From positions 310,001-374,000 of the forward strand of contig JAIOYW010000001.1 of assembly GCA_021740915.1 (NCBI GenBank): a stretch of DNA of 64,000 nt. The letters run 5' to 3'. This document shows, piece by piece, positions 27,083-36,306 of this stretch. The notes under the pieces were generated by a model. It saw only the letters and a program-made list of their open reading frames with translations. It was not told the origin of the DNA and did no database searches. The position numbers and the translations under genes are program-made. Within the stretch, counting starts at the first letter, position 1; every line of letters starts with the position of its first letter. Source of the stretch: Ignavibacteriales bacterium. GTDB taxonomy: Bacteria > Bacteroidota > Ignavibacteria > Ignavibacteriales > Melioribacteraceae.

Positions 27083-27257
27083 AATGATTATTATGTATGT
27101 TCAGGCTTGAAAAGTCAAATTGTAAACTCTAAATTTGTGATAAAGTAATAGACAATAAAATCTGTTTTGTGTGGATATAGTAACCTGAGTATTTATTTTA
27201 TTGAGCGATCTAAATTTAAGATTTTTTCACCATTTGGAATAAATTTTGGAATAATTG

Positions 27258-28403
27258 ATGATAGGATATTTTAACGAAGAACAAATAATGCTGCAAAAAT
27301 CAGTAAGGGAATTCACTGATCTTTATATTCGTCCCCTTGCTGCTGAGATAGATCAGAATGAAAAAATCCCTGAAGATTTGATTAAGAAAATTGCAGAGAT
27401 GGGTTTATTAGGAACCGCCATTCCAGAAAAATATGGAGGTGGAGGCTTTGGGGAAGTGGGTTATTGCCTCGCGCAAGAGGAAGTTACAAAAGCATGCGGT
27501 TCAACAGCAGCTTTTATCGGCGCACATCAGTCCATTGGAACGAACGCAATTTATCTTGGAGGTTCGGAATCACTTAAGATGAAATATTTACCTGATCTTA
27601 CTTCGGGCAAAAAGATAGCTGCATTTGCTCTAACAGAATCTAATGCTGGTTCTGATTCGTTTAATCTCAGAACTTCGGCAGAGTTTAAGAATGGAAAGTG
27701 GCTGTTAAATGGCGAAAAATTATGGATCACAAATGGCGCAGTTGCTGACATTTTTTCTGTCTTTGCCCGAACTGAGAAGGGAATTTCAGGATTTGTTGTA
27801 GAAAAAAATTTTCCGGGAGTTTCAGTAGGACCGAATGAAAAAAAACTTGGTATTCGTGGAAGTGTCACAAATGCAATTCGATTTGAAAATGTTGAAGTAC
27901 CCGCTGAGAATATTATTGGTGTCGATGGTCGTGGTTTTCTTATTGCAATGCAGACATTAGATCTTGGACGGTTGGGAATTGGCGCCTGTTCGATAGGCGC
28001 TGCCAAGGAACTTCTTGAATTGTCCGTCCAGTATTCAAATCAGAGAAAGCAGTTTAATCAGCAGATCTCAAAATTTCAGGCTATACAGTTTATGCTTTCT
28101 GATATTACAACAAAAATCTATGCTATGGAAAGTATGCTGTATCGCACTGCTGCAAAGTATGATAATGGCGGCGATATTTCTCAGGAAGCGGCAATAGTTA
28201 AATTATTTTGCTCAGAAGCTGTATCAGAAGTCGCTGATCTTGCTCTCCAAATTCATGGTGGCATGGGGTTTTCAAGAGAAATTCCAATCGAAAGGTTCTA
28301 CCGGGATGCAAGAATTCTGCGGATTTTTGAAGGAACGAGCGAGATACAAAAAATAATAATTAGCCGTAAAACGTTAAAAAATAACGGAAAATGGAAAATC
28401 TGA
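27258..28403 (+). CDS. acyl-CoA dehydrogenase
   Basis: The roughly 381-residue flavoenzyme has the three ACAD domains. FAD and substrate-binding motifs include ALTESNAGSDS and WITNGAVADIFSVFA, and the catalytic Glu is in RIFEGTSEIQ near the C terminus, as in short- and branched-chain enzymes. It forms the trans-2-enoyl-CoA and hands electrons to ETF. The frame opens at a TTG at 27255, but the next codon, ATG at 27258, has GGA nine bases upstream and is the better start. The stop is directly followed by the ATG of the HisA-like gene, so they share a transcript. Confidence 0.93.
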   Translation: MIGYFNEEQIMLQKSVREFTDLYIRPLAAEIDQNEKIPEDLIKKIAEMGLLGTAIPEKYGGGGFGEVGYCLAQEEVTKACGSTAAFIGAHQSIGTNAIYLGGSESLKMKYLPDLTSGKKIAAFALTESNAGSDSFNLRTSAEFKNGKWLLNGEKLWITNGAVADIFSVFARTEKGISGFVVEKNFPGVSVGPNEKKLGIRGSVTNAIRFENVEVPAENIIGVDGRGFLIAMQTLDLGRLGIGACSIGAAKELLELSVQYSNQRKQFNQQISKFQAIQFMLSDITTKIYAMESMLYRTAAKYDNGGDISQEAAIVKLFCSEAVSEVADLALQIHGGMGFSREIPIERFYRDARILRIFEGTSEIQKIIISRKTLKNNGKWKI

Positions 28404-29153
28404 ATGTCTAAAATACTCGTTATACCCTCAATTGATATCCAGAATGGGCATACTGTCAGGGTTGTTCAGGGAATTCCCGAATTAAATTGTAAAGAATATG
28501 GCAATGATCCCGTTGAGATGGCAATGATCTGGAGAACGGAAAATGCCAAATGCCTTCATGTCGTCGATTTCGACTCTGCCATTTCTCATTCTCACAGCAA
28601 TTTTCCAATTATCGAGGAAATGTGTGCTTCAGTCGTAATACCCATACAAATGGGTGGAGGAATCCATAACCTTGATGATGCAAAAGCAGCATTTGGGCTC
28701 GGTATTTTCCGTCTCATAATTGGTTCACTCCTATTTGAGAACAAGCGTGAATTTATGAAAATATTGGAGCACTTTGGACCATTAAAAGTTATCCCTGCAA
28801 TTGATGTCGTTGGTGAACAGGTTGTTATTCATGGGAGAAGAGATCCAACCGGACAAAGTGTCCTTGAATACATTAAAAATCTGAATTCAGTGGAACTGAC
28901 CAGAATCGTAGTAACTGACGTCTTACGTAATGGTATGCTCGAAGGTCCAAACCTCCAGCTCTCAAAAAAAGTGTTCGAACAAACCGGACTTAAAATCACT
29001 CATTCAGGCGGCATCGGAGGTTTTTCGGATTTAAGAGAGCTTAAAAACAGTGAAGGCTGCGGCATTGATTCGGTAATAATCGGAAGAGCGCTTTATGAAA
29101 ATAAATTCCCCTGCCAGAAAATCTGGCGAGTAGCGGAAAAGGATTTTGTGTGA
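28404..29153 (+). CDS. HisA-like (betaalpha)8-barrel protein, orphan
   Basis: The 249-residue barrel aligns with HisA along its length: IPSIDIQNGHTVRVVQG with Asp11, QMGGGIHNLDDA, VIPAIDVVG with Asp134, and SGGIGGFSDL with GRALYENKF at the phosphate sites. Two positions differ from the usual enzyme: the Trp after the loop Gly (SGW in E. coli) is Arg145 here, and the Asp in the RDGTL motif is Asn176 (RNGML). HisA isomerises ProFAR in histidine synthesis, but no other his gene is nearby. It could be a divergent paralogue or a working HisA with lineage changes. It is tightly packed between acyl-CoA dehydrogenase and a cNMP-binding protein. Confidence 0.75.
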   Translation: MSKILVIPSIDIQNGHTVRVVQGIPELNCKEYGNDPVEMAMIWRTENAKCLHVVDFDSAISHSHSNFPIIEEMCASVVIPIQMGGGIHNLDDAKAAFGLGIFRLIIGSLLFENKREFMKILEHFGPLKVIPAIDVVGEQVVIHGRRDPTGQSVLEYIKNLNSVELTRIVVTDVLRNGMLEGPNLQLSKKVFEQTGLKITHSGGIGGFSDLRELKNSEGCGIDSVIIGRALYENKFPCQKIWRVAEKDFV

Positions 29154-29160
29154 GGATCCT

Positions 29161-29703
29161 ATGCCAGGAAAAAGTAAAGTATTAAAAAGTAATTTCTGGG
29201 CGAATTTATTCAGATCACAAAACAACCGAAGTGATATTGAGAGTGTTCTGACTGCAATGCCGCCATTTGAAAACATGGACAGGAAACACCTAAAACTCTT
29301 CATGCAGATTATTCATAACAGGGTGTATTCAGCATCCGAGTACGTGTTTTACCAGGGAGATCCCGGTGTTTGCCTATATATTATACTAAGCGGTGAAATC
29401 ACGGTGCATCAGAATGATGAATTGGGAAATAGTTTTGAGCTTGCACGTTTCACCAGAGGAGATTTTTTTGGCGAACTGGCTCTTATTGACGAAGAAACCC
29501 GCTCTGCTACCGCCCAGGCAACAAAAGAGACCACCATCGCAGCAATATTTAAACCTGATCTTGATGAATTCATGGAAAAGTACCCAACTGAAGGCATCAA
29601 AATACTTGGTGGGATTTCGAAAATTATTGCTATGAGATTACGCCGCGTTAACAACGACTATATTTCACTTTACAATAATATTTTTAACAGTAAGGAGGTT
29701 TAG
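29161..29703 (+). CDS. cyclic nucleotide-binding domain protein without DNA-binding domain
   Basis: About 180 residues. The Crp-type cNMP-binding fold spans residues about 35-150, with the phosphate-binding cassette GDFFGELALIDEETRSATAQA intact. After it there is only a short helix, with no helix-turn-helix, so it is a sensor subunit rather than a Crp-like regulator. It may act by protein contact. The frame opens at a TTG at 29146 inside the HisA-like gene, but the ATG at 29161 preceded by GAGGA is the likelier start. A universal stress protein gene follows one base after the stop. Confidence 0.85.
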   Translation: MPGKSKVLKSNFWANLFRSQNNRSDIESVLTAMPPFENMDRKHLKLFMQIIHNRVYSASEYVFYQGDPGVCLYIILSGEITVHQNDELGNSFELARFTRGDFFGELALIDEETRSATAQATKETTIAAIFKPDLDEFMEKYPTEGIKILGGISKIIAMRLRRVNNDYISLYNNIFNSKEV

Positions 29704-29704
29704 T

Positions 29705-30172
29705 ATGTACGAATTCAAGAAAATACTTGTTCCTCTTGACTTTTCAGATTACTCAAAGAAGGCTCTAACCTTTGCCGTCGATTTTGCGATGCGGTTCAAT
29801 TCTCAGATAACGCTGTTATATGTACTGGAGCCAATGATTTATCCGGCTGACCTGGCTTTAGGGCAGATAACACCGCCAGGGATGGATCATGAAAATCTGC
29901 AATTCGCTGAGAAAGAACTACAAAAAATTCAACAGACGCTCATAGCTGGAAAAATTGAATCTGAGATAATTGTTGCAGCTGGAAAACCTTTTTTTGAAAT
30001 AAACAGAACCGCTCAGGAAATCAATGCTGATTTAATAATAATTGCTACACACGGACATACCGGAGTGGAGCATATCTTATTCGGAAGCACGGCTGAAAAA
30101 GTAGTCAGAAAAGCCCCCTGCCCAGTTCTGACACTTAGGGAACCAATAAAAGGATTTCAGTTTAAGCCTTAG
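29705..30172 (+). CDS. universal stress protein (UspA family, ATP-binding type)
   Basis: The 155-residue protein begins KKILVPLDFSDYSKKAL and ends with the ATP-binding signature GHTGVEHILFGSTAEKVV and APCPVLTLR, which places it in the nucleotide-binding (MJ0577-like) group. A strong AAGGAGG lies just upstream, within the end of the cNMP-binding gene. Such proteins modulate survival in stress or starvation. Pairing with a cNMP-binding protein suggests the two respond together to nucleotide signals. The 3' end overlaps the convergent SDR gene by 11 bases. Confidence 0.92.
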   Translation: MYEFKKILVPLDFSDYSKKALTFAVDFAMRFNSQITLLYVLEPMIYPADLALGQITPPGMDHENLQFAEKELQKIQQTLIAGKIESEIIVAAGKPFFEINRTAQEINADLIIIATHGHTGVEHILFGSTAEKVVRKAPCPVLTLREPIKGFQFKP

Positions 30173-30962
30173 GAGTTGATCTGTTAAGAATTTTTGAAAT
30201 GTAACCAGCTGCATTAATCATCATTCGCTTGCTCAGAAGCCGCCCAAGGTTGACGCTAAGACTATTCATAGTTCCATCAACCACAACCGGTTTTTTACCG
30301 AGCGATTTTAATGCAGTCGAAACAACCTGATCCGCCTCACGACTCATTGGCGCGACTTCAATTCCGGCAGTTTTGTGGAACGAGGTCCGGGTACTTCCTG
30401 GATTTAATGAAAGAATATCCACGCCAAAATCTTTATATTCATACCAGATTGCCCCCGAAAGAATATTGTTAAACGACTTTGTTGCTGAATAAACTCCCAT
30501 AAATGGAGTGGACTGGAATGCAACAACCGAACCGAGAAAAATTATTGCGCCGTTTTTTCTGCTCACCATTTTGGGCAATATCTCCCTGGCAAGCAATGCC
30601 GGAGTCATACAATTAAGATTTATCATCTCCTCGATATTTTCTCTCTCCTGTGCAATAAAATCACCACTGAATCCAAAACCGGCATTATTAATCAGAATTC
30701 CAATTTCGTATTTTTTTACTTTCTCAATTAATTCTTTAATTCCGGCTTTCTCTCCAATGTCAATTGCAAGTATAATAATATTAGAATTCGATATACTTGC
30801 AAGACAAGTTTGTAATTCAAGAAGTTTTTGTTCATTCCTGCCGGTTAGGATTAAATCAAATCCCTGCTCAGCCATTCTCTGCGCAAATCTTTCTCCAATA
30901 CCAGATGTTGCTCCGGTAATAAGCACATAACCCGGATACCTTATTTTCAGACTTTTTTTCAT
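30162..30962 (-). CDS. short-chain dehydrogenase/reductase (SDR)
   Basis: The 266-residue protein has the classical SDR motifs: cofactor loop GATSGIGERFAQ, NNAGFGFSG, and catalytic Ser in LGSVVAF with YSATKSF (Tyr and Lys). The cofactor is NAD(P)H; the substrate is unknown. It resembles the DltE/YqjQ-type group of membrane-lipid or aldehyde/ketone reductases. It is a lone gene, convergent with and overlapping the universal stress protein gene, and divergent from the dipeptidase gene by about 50 bases. Confidence 0.88.
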   Translation of the reverse strand: MKKSLKIRYPGYVLITGATSGIGERFAQRMAEQGFDLILTGRNEQKLLELQTCLASISNSNIIILAIDIGEKAGIKELIEKVKKYEIGILINNAGFGFSGDFIAQERENIEEMINLNCMTPALLAREILPKMVSRKNGAIIFLGSVVAFQSTPFMGVYSATKSFNNILSGAIWYEYKDFGVDILSLNPGSTRTSFHKTAGIEVAPMSREADQVVSTALKSLGKKPVVVDGTMNSLSVNLGRLLSKRMMINAAGYISKILNRSTPKA

Positions 30963-31015
30963 ATCTTACGCTTAATTATTCGACATTTCTATTAAACAAC
31001 TTCCAGGACTTAAAA

Positions 31016-32632
31016 ATGCAAATTTCGCCGTTAATTGAAAAAATAATTACGCTTTTCATATTGTTTTTTTTCATCAGCAATTCGATTCAAAGTCAGGATA
31101 AAGAAAAATTTGACCGAGAGGGCGGTATCCCTGAAGGTTGCACAACGGTAATAGTGGGAAAAAAAGCGACATTTGACGGCTCCGTAATTAATTCGCATAC
31201 AGATGACAGTCATCGGGCACGTACGAACATAAATAAAATCCCCGCTTCGAAACTACAACCTGGTTCAACAACGGTGCTATACAAAAGGACAATATGCGAT
31301 TCAATGGCTATGCCTGCTGATATAAAAGTGAAGGTTGGAGAAATCCCGGCAATAGATCACAATTACGGGTTTATTAACTCGGCATATCCGAGTATGAATG
31401 AAAAACAACTTGCAATCGGTGAATCCACATTTGGAGGCAGAGAGGAACTTCAATCGGATAAAGGCTTGATTGACTGCCAGCAACTTGTGCAGCTAATGAT
31501 GGAACGAGCTGCCTCAGCAAGAGAAGCGATTTCAGTTTCCGGACAACTGCTTGCTGAATACGGATGGATTGATGAGGGGGAATGTCTTACAATTGCGGAC
31601 AAAAATGAAGCCTGGGTTTTTGAAATTGTCGGACCCGGAAAAAATAAAATCGGAGCAGTTTGGGCAGCTCAAAGGGTCCCGGATGACCATATTTCAGTTA
31701 ATGCAAATGCTTCAAGAATAAGAGCTATAAAAACGGATGATCCGGATAACTTTCTCTACTCTGAAAATATTTTCAGCTTAGCTCAAGAAAATGGCTGGTG
31801 GAAACCGGGTGAAAAGGAATTCGAGTTTTGCTATGTATATGCACCAGATAGCAGAAATTCAATTGCAGCACGAAGAAGAGAATGGCGTGTTCTTTCACTT
31901 GCAGCACCTTCGCTTAAACTCGATCCTAACAGCGAGAACTACCCATTCTCTGTAAAACCAGATACTCTTGTTACTTTAGAGATGATGGTAAAAATATTCA
32001 AAGACTATTACGAGAATACTGAGTATAATTTTGTAAAAAATATTACATGGACAAATTCTGAAGGAAAAACAGAAATCTCACCACTGGCAAATCCCTTTAT
32101 GCCTTATGATATGAATAAAATTTTTAATATAAATGGAGGATGGGGATGGCGCGGAGAAAGGACAATTGCGAGATGGTACACAGTCTATGGCACTATTATG
32201 CAGTCGCGCTCCTGGCTTCCAGATGAAATAGGCGGTGTTGTCTGGCTTGCCTGGGATAATATTGCTGCGGCAGTATATTCTCCGGTTTATTGTTCTGTAA
32301 CCGACCTGCCTGAGAGTTATAAGATCAATGGGAGAGAATCTGGTTTCAACAAGGAATGTGCATGGTGGGCATTCAACAGATTAAGCACTCTCGCGGCACA
32401 ACGCTGGGGTGATATGAGGAATGATATTGATAAAGAATGGGGACCATTGCAGTCTGAACTTTTTGAAAATCAGTACAGTTTTGAAAAGAAGGCTTTATTG
32501 TTGTTTAATAGGGACAAACAGGCGGCTATTAGTCTCCTTACAGATTATTCAATTGAAAACGGAGAAAAAATAGTTGAGAAAGCATGGAGACTCGGAGATT
32601 TCTTATGGACGAAATACGATGAGAAATTCTAG
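31016..32632 (+). CDS. C69 family dipeptidase, exported
   Basis: The 538-residue protein has a signal peptide (residues 1 to about 26) and then the Ntn-hydrolase nucleophile Cys42 in GIPEGCTTVIVGK, with DGSVINSHTDD close by, typical of C69 peptidases such as PepD. GYGFINS-like NYGFINSAYPSMNEKQLAIGES and WVFEIVGPGKN are conserved landmarks. It should cleave dipeptides outside the cytoplasm. An AGGA ribosome-binding site precedes the ATG. Its 3' end is only 4 bases from that of the convergent helicase gene. Confidence 0.9.
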   Translation: MQISPLIEKIITLFILFFFISNSIQSQDKEKFDREGGIPEGCTTVIVGKKATFDGSVINSHTDDSHRARTNINKIPASKLQPGSTTVLYKRTICDSMAMPADIKVKVGEIPAIDHNYGFINSAYPSMNEKQLAIGESTFGGREELQSDKGLIDCQQLVQLMMERAASAREAISVSGQLLAEYGWIDEGECLTIADKNEAWVFEIVGPGKNKIGAVWAAQRVPDDHISVNANASRIRAIKTDDPDNFLYSENIFSLAQENGWWKPGEKEFEFCYVYAPDSRNSIAARRREWRVLSLAAPSLKLDPNSENYPFSVKPDTLVTLEMMVKIFKDYYENTEYNFVKNITWTNSEGKTEISPLANPFMPYDMNKIFNINGGWGWRGERTIARWYTVYGTIMQSRSWLPDEIGGVVWLAWDNIAAAVYSPVYCSVTDLPESYKINGRESGFNKECAWWAFNRLSTLAAQRWGDMRNDIDKEWGPLQSELFENQYSFEKKALLLFNRDKQAAISLLTDYSIENGEKIVEKAWRLGDFLWTKYDEKF

Positions 32633-32636
32633 GAAA

Positions 32637-34628
32637 TTATTCTTCAAGCAGCCATTCTTCGGCCAGGGATTCGTCAATTCCTGCAATAAACCGTGATGGT
32701 TTTGAAAATGTTACTCCGCGGTATCTGTCGAAGATGTTCATCGGATAAGAAACATAAAGATTTTGTTTGGCTCTTGTGACGGCAACATACATTAATCTTC
32801 TTTCTTCTTCCATTGTATCCAGATTTTCAAATGACTGGCTGCTTGGGAAAAAACCCTCGACAGCATGGATAACGAAGACTGAATGCCACTCCAATCCCTT
32901 GGCCGAGTGAATTGTTGACAGTGTGAGAAATTCCTTCTCTTTATCGGTGGCACTTATGTCCACTACACTCTCATTTGGTGGTTCCAGAGCAAGATCGGCA
33001 AGAAAATCCTGAAGATCATTATAATTTTCAGATATGTTCAGGAAAATTTCGAGATCTTTATGCCTTTTGTTATGATCATCATATGTTGATTTAAAATGAG
33101 GGTAATAGTAATCATACACCTGACCGGAAAGATCAGACGGCAGCGCTTTTTTACCGGTTAATTTTTTGATAAAAGCAAACAAATTCTCAAGATCAGAATT
33201 CACCTTTGGAAGCATAGGTTTAGTAATGTCAACCAGGTTTGTCAGCCCGTATTTTGATATTTCTTCAAGTATCAATTGGGCTTTTTTAGGCCCGATTCCC
33301 TCATGGAGAAGCAGAATCCGATACCAGCTTATGAGGTCTTTTACATTAGTAATAACTCTAAGAAAAGCGATAATATCTTTTACATGTGCTGTTTCAATAA
33401 ATTTCATTCCTCCAAATTTCACAAAAGGAATATTGGCTTTGTTCAATTCAATTTCCAAATCAAAAGAAAAATATGACGACCTGAATAAAACAGCGATCTC
33501 TGCGAGTGGAACACCCTCCTCCCTTAATTCCAGAACACGTTCAACAATAAATCTTGATTGCATATTCTCATTAGTTGCTGAAACGATAGCGGGTAAATTC
33601 CCGCTTGTATTATTGGTAAATAATTGTTTGGGAAATTTCTCAACTGCTGAATCAATGATATGATTTGCAAAATCCAGGATTGTCTGGGTGCTGCGATAAT
33701 TTTGTTCAAGCTTGATCATCCTCGCATCGGGAAACATTTTAGGAAAATTGATAATATTTTTAAAATTTGCACCCCGGAAAGAGTATATCGACTGCGCGTC
33801 ATCCCCTACTACCATAATATTTCTTTTAATTGATGCAAGCCCCCTGACAATATCAGATTGAAGTTTATTTGTGTCCTGATATTCATCAACCATTACAAAC
33901 TCGATCCCTTTGAGGAAACGATGTGCAACAGCAGCACCTTCATCAAGAAAATGTGAAAGGTAAATCAGGAGGTCGTCATAATCAAGTAAGGCATTCTTTG
34001 CCTTATATTTCTCAAACACATCAGTTATTTTAATAATATCTGGTAAAAATTCGAGGAAGTGCGGATAAATATCCTCAATAATTTTTTCTAAAGGTATTCC
34101 GGTGTTTTTTGAGAGGCTGAAGGATTTATAGATTGTATCTTTTTTTGGAAACCTTTTTTTGGAGTCACCAAGATTTATTTGTCCTCGAATCAGGTTAATA
34201 ATATCTTCAGAATCGGATTGGTCAAGAATCGTAAAACCATTATGCAAACCAATAGCCGACCCGAATTTTCTAAGTGTCAGGTTGGCAAATGAATGAAATG
34301 TGCCTCCGCTTACCTTACTGCATCTGCTATCGAGCAACCCGGCAGCTCTGTTCATCATTTCACGTGCTGCTTTTCTTGTAAAAGTAAGTAGCAAAATCGA
34401 AGAAGGATCGTACCCTGATTCTACCAATCTTGCTAATCGGTAAACAAGAGTTCTTGTTTTACCGGTTCCTGCACCGGCAATAAGCAGAAACACTCCATTT
34501 TCAGCAATTGCGGCTTCATATTGTGCCCGATTAAGTTCGTGCTCATAGTCAATGACAAAATTAACCGGAGCGGACCTATTACTTAAATCAGCCCGCCCGG
34601 TTCTTTTTAATACATATTTTTTTGCCAT
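32637..34628 (-). CDS. UvrD/Rep-like superfamily 1 helicase (second copy type)
   Basis: The 663-residue protein has all SF1A motifs: Q motif LNRAQYEAA, Walker A AGAGTGKT (51-58), Walker B VDEYQDTNKLQ, GDDAQSIYSFRGA, LSTIHSAKGLEWHSVF and MYVAVTRAKQ. Unlike the helicase at 12756-14930 it lacks the C-terminal Tudor-like tail and ends soon after motif VI. The 30 residues before the Q motif are basic. It probably acts in recombination or repair as an accessory 3'-5' helicase. Its ATG directly follows the stop of the small membrane protein gene, suggesting co-transcription with floA. Confidence 0.9.
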   Translation of the reverse strand: MAKKYVLKRTGRADLSNRSAPVNFVIDYEHELNRAQYEAAIAENGVFLLIAGAGTGKTRTLVYRLARLVESGYDPSSILLLTFTRKAAREMMNRAAGLLDSRCSKVSGGTFHSFANLTLRKFGSAIGLHNGFTILDQSDSEDIINLIRGQINLGDSKKRFPKKDTIYKSFSLSKNTGIPLEKIIEDIYPHFLEFLPDIIKITDVFEKYKAKNALLDYDDLLIYLSHFLDEGAAVAHRFLKGIEFVMVDEYQDTNKLQSDIVRGLASIKRNIMVVGDDAQSIYSFRGANFKNIINFPKMFPDARMIKLEQNYRSTQTILDFANHIIDSAVEKFPKQLFTNNTSGNLPAIVSATNENMQSRFIVERVLELREEGVPLAEIAVLFRSSYFSFDLEIELNKANIPFVKFGGMKFIETAHVKDIIAFLRVITNVKDLISWYRILLLHEGIGPKKAQLILEEISKYGLTNLVDITKPMLPKVNSDLENLFAFIKKLTGKKALPSDLSGQVYDYYYPHFKSTYDDHNKRHKDLEIFLNISENYNDLQDFLADLALEPPNESVVDISATDKEKEFLTLSTIHSAKGLEWHSVFVIHAVEGFFPSSQSFENLDTMEEERRLMYVAVTRAKQNLYVSYPMNIFDRYRGVTFSKPSRFIAGIDESLAEEWLLEE

Positions 34629-35117
34629 TTACCTTCGTAGGGATTTTGGTTTTCCAATAATCTCCTGAGCAACGATGAGTGCCCCGATACTTTCCTTATT
34701 ACTGAGAAGTTTTAACAGGTTTGATCTTGCACTGTTATGGTCTGAAGCAATCAATTGAGAATTATCAACGATTTCCGATGCATGGGCTCTTGTTCCCAGT
34801 GGAATGAATGAGGCACTGTATTTACTGAATTTACTATCAGTTTTTTCCATACTTTTAACAGGAGCAGCAAATTCATCGCCGGATGTTTCAAAACTATTCT
34901 CTCGATCATAATTATCTTTTGATTCATAAGTCGTAGAAAAATCCGAATCGTATGGCACTTCAATTCCGCTCATCTCATTCGTATCGGAACTACCAGTCTC
35001 CCGCCTTTGTTCCGGCTGCGGCACAGGTTGTTTTTTTTTCCTCTTTTTCCCTAAGACTCCTTCGAGTAATCCGTATAACACAAAGAGTATTATGAGATAA
35101 TCAAAAATGCTATCCAT
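34629..35117 (-). CDS. small single-pass membrane protein of unknown function
   Basis: I do not recognise this 162-residue protein as a named family. Residues 1-20 (MDSIFDYLIILFVLYGLLEG) form one hydrophobic helix, followed by a basic cluster GKKRKKKQ, so the body should be cytoplasmic. Residues about 35-110 are polar and low in hydrophobics, probably disordered. The last 30 residues form a predicted helix ending ALIVAQEIIGKPKSLRR, which looks conserved in style. The gene starts one base after the floA stop and ends exactly where the helicase gene begins, so it belongs to that transcript and may work with FloA at the membrane. Confidence 0.6.
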   Translation of the reverse strand: MDSIFDYLIILFVLYGLLEGVLGKKRKKKQPVPQPEQRRETGSSDTNEMSGIEVPYDSDFSTTYESKDNYDRENSFETSGDEFAAPVKSMEKTDSKFSKYSASFIPLGTRAHASEIVDNSQLIASDHNSARSNLLKLLSNKESIGALIVAQEIIGKPKSLRR

Positions 35118-35118
35118 A

Positions 35119-36105
35119 TTATGACTGTTCTTTTTTACTGTCCGGTTTGGAAATACTTGTTCTCATTTCAGTATCAGCCTGAATATTTTTGAGATTGTAA
35201 TAATCCATTACACCCAGGTTTCCACTCTTAAATGCCTCGGCAATAGCTTTTGGAATCTCAGCCTCAGCTTCCACGACTTTAGCACGCATTTTTTCGACTT
35301 CAGCTTTCATTTCCTGCTCCTTAGCAACTGCCGCTGCCCTTCTTTCTTCAGCTTTTGCCCTTGCGACCTTAAGATCGGCTTCTGCCTGATCTGCCTGTAA
35401 TATTGCGCCAATATTTGTTCCAACATCAACATCGGCTATATCGATTGAAAGTATTTCAAAAGCCGTACCTGCATCAAGTCCCTTGGCGAGCACAACCTTA
35501 GATATGCTATCCGGATTTTCAAGTACTGCTTTATGAGAAGCACTGGAACCGATCGTGGATACAATTCCTTCTCCGACCCTTGCAACTATAGTCTGTTCTC
35601 CGGCGCCACCAACTAATCTTTCAATATTGGCCCTAACAGTAATTCTTGCGGTTGCTTTTAACTGAATTCCATCTTTTGCAACCGCTGCAACCATTGGAGA
35701 TTCGATAACTTTCGGTAAAACTGACATTTTAACTGCTTCTAACACATCTCGCCCAGCAAGGTCAATTGCGGCGGCTCTTTCAAAACTAAGATCAAGATTT
35801 GCCTTACTTGCAGAGATTAAAGCGTTTACAACTTTAATTACATTTCCGCCGGCAAGATAATGAGCTTCGAGCATGGATAGCTCCATTTTAAGTCCTGCCT
35901 TTGTTGCTGTGATCAAACTGCGAACAATGACTGTCGGGGGAACTTTCCTCAGACGCATTCCGATCAGGTCTTTTACAATCTTTACTTTAACGCCTGAAAA
36001 ATAAGCGGTAATGAAAAGTCCTACCGGGATGAAATATGTGAAAACAAACAAAAATAAAATTACGCCGACAATGATAAACAATGATATACTCGTGATTGGA
36101 TCCAT
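35119..36105 (-). CDS. floA: flotillin-like protein FloA
   Basis: The 328-residue protein is a clear FloA: N-terminal hydrophobic segment ([19 protein letters not shown]), then [17 protein letters not shown], an SPFH-like region with [15 protein letters not shown], and a coiled coil rich in Ala, Glu and Lys (about 240-295). FloA assembles into membrane foci that organise lipid-ordered domains and membrane proteins. In many bacteria an NfeD-type gene precedes floA; none is seen here, because the region upstream is the divergent clpC promoter. A GGAGAG ribosome-binding site precedes the ATG. Confidence 0.95.
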   Translation of the reverse strand: MDPITSISLFIIVGVILFLFVFTYFIPVGLFITAYFSGVKVKIVKDLIGMRLRKVPPTVIVRSLITATKAGLKMELSMLEAHYLAGGNVIKVVNALISASKANLDLSFERAAAIDLAGRDVLEAVKMSVLPKVIESPMVAAVAKDGIQLKATARITVRANIERLVGGAGEQTIVARVGEGIVSTIGSSASHKAVLENPDSISKVVLAKGLDAGTAFEILSIDIADVDVGTNIGAILQADQAEADLKVARAKAEERRAAAVAKEQEMKAEVEKMRAKVVEAEAEIPKAIAEAFKSGNLGVMDYYNLKNIQADTEMRTSISKPDSKKEQS

Positions 36106-36244
36106 TTACTCTCCTTGATAATAAGCTTATATGATGTTATTTTAACAACTAATTTAATTAAATAGTTGCGATTATTTTATGGATTAAGATAAATTCATAA
36201 ATCGAAGACACGATAATAATTGCTCCTTAATTCCTTGTTCACTC

Positions 36245-36275
36245 ACAATTGAAACGAAATTCCCCTTTCAATTGT
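36245..36275. promoter_or_regulatory. perfect 10-bp inverted repeat between divergent floA and clpC
   Basis: ACAATTGAAA and its exact complement TTTCAATTGT are separated by 11 bases, giving 21 bases between arm centres, about two helical turns. It lies 31 bases before the clpC ATG. It is neither CIRCE (HrcA) nor a CtsR repeat. A dimeric regulator operator is the likeliest reading; there is no T-run beyond the 3' arm. Confidence 0.5.
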
Positions 36276-36306
36276 TAAAAAAGCAAATACTCATGGGATC
36301 ATATAT

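Noticed and set aside
27119-27157. TTGTAAAC with a distant AGACAA, resembling a BirA biotin operator ahead of the hydrolase-bioY run
   Set aside because: The second half-site is poor and the spacing (18 bases between 9-mers) is outside the usual 14-16.
36245-36275. CIRCE or CtsR site before clpC
   Set aside because: The inverted repeat sequence ACAATTGAAA does not match either consensus, so it is reported as an unassigned operator.
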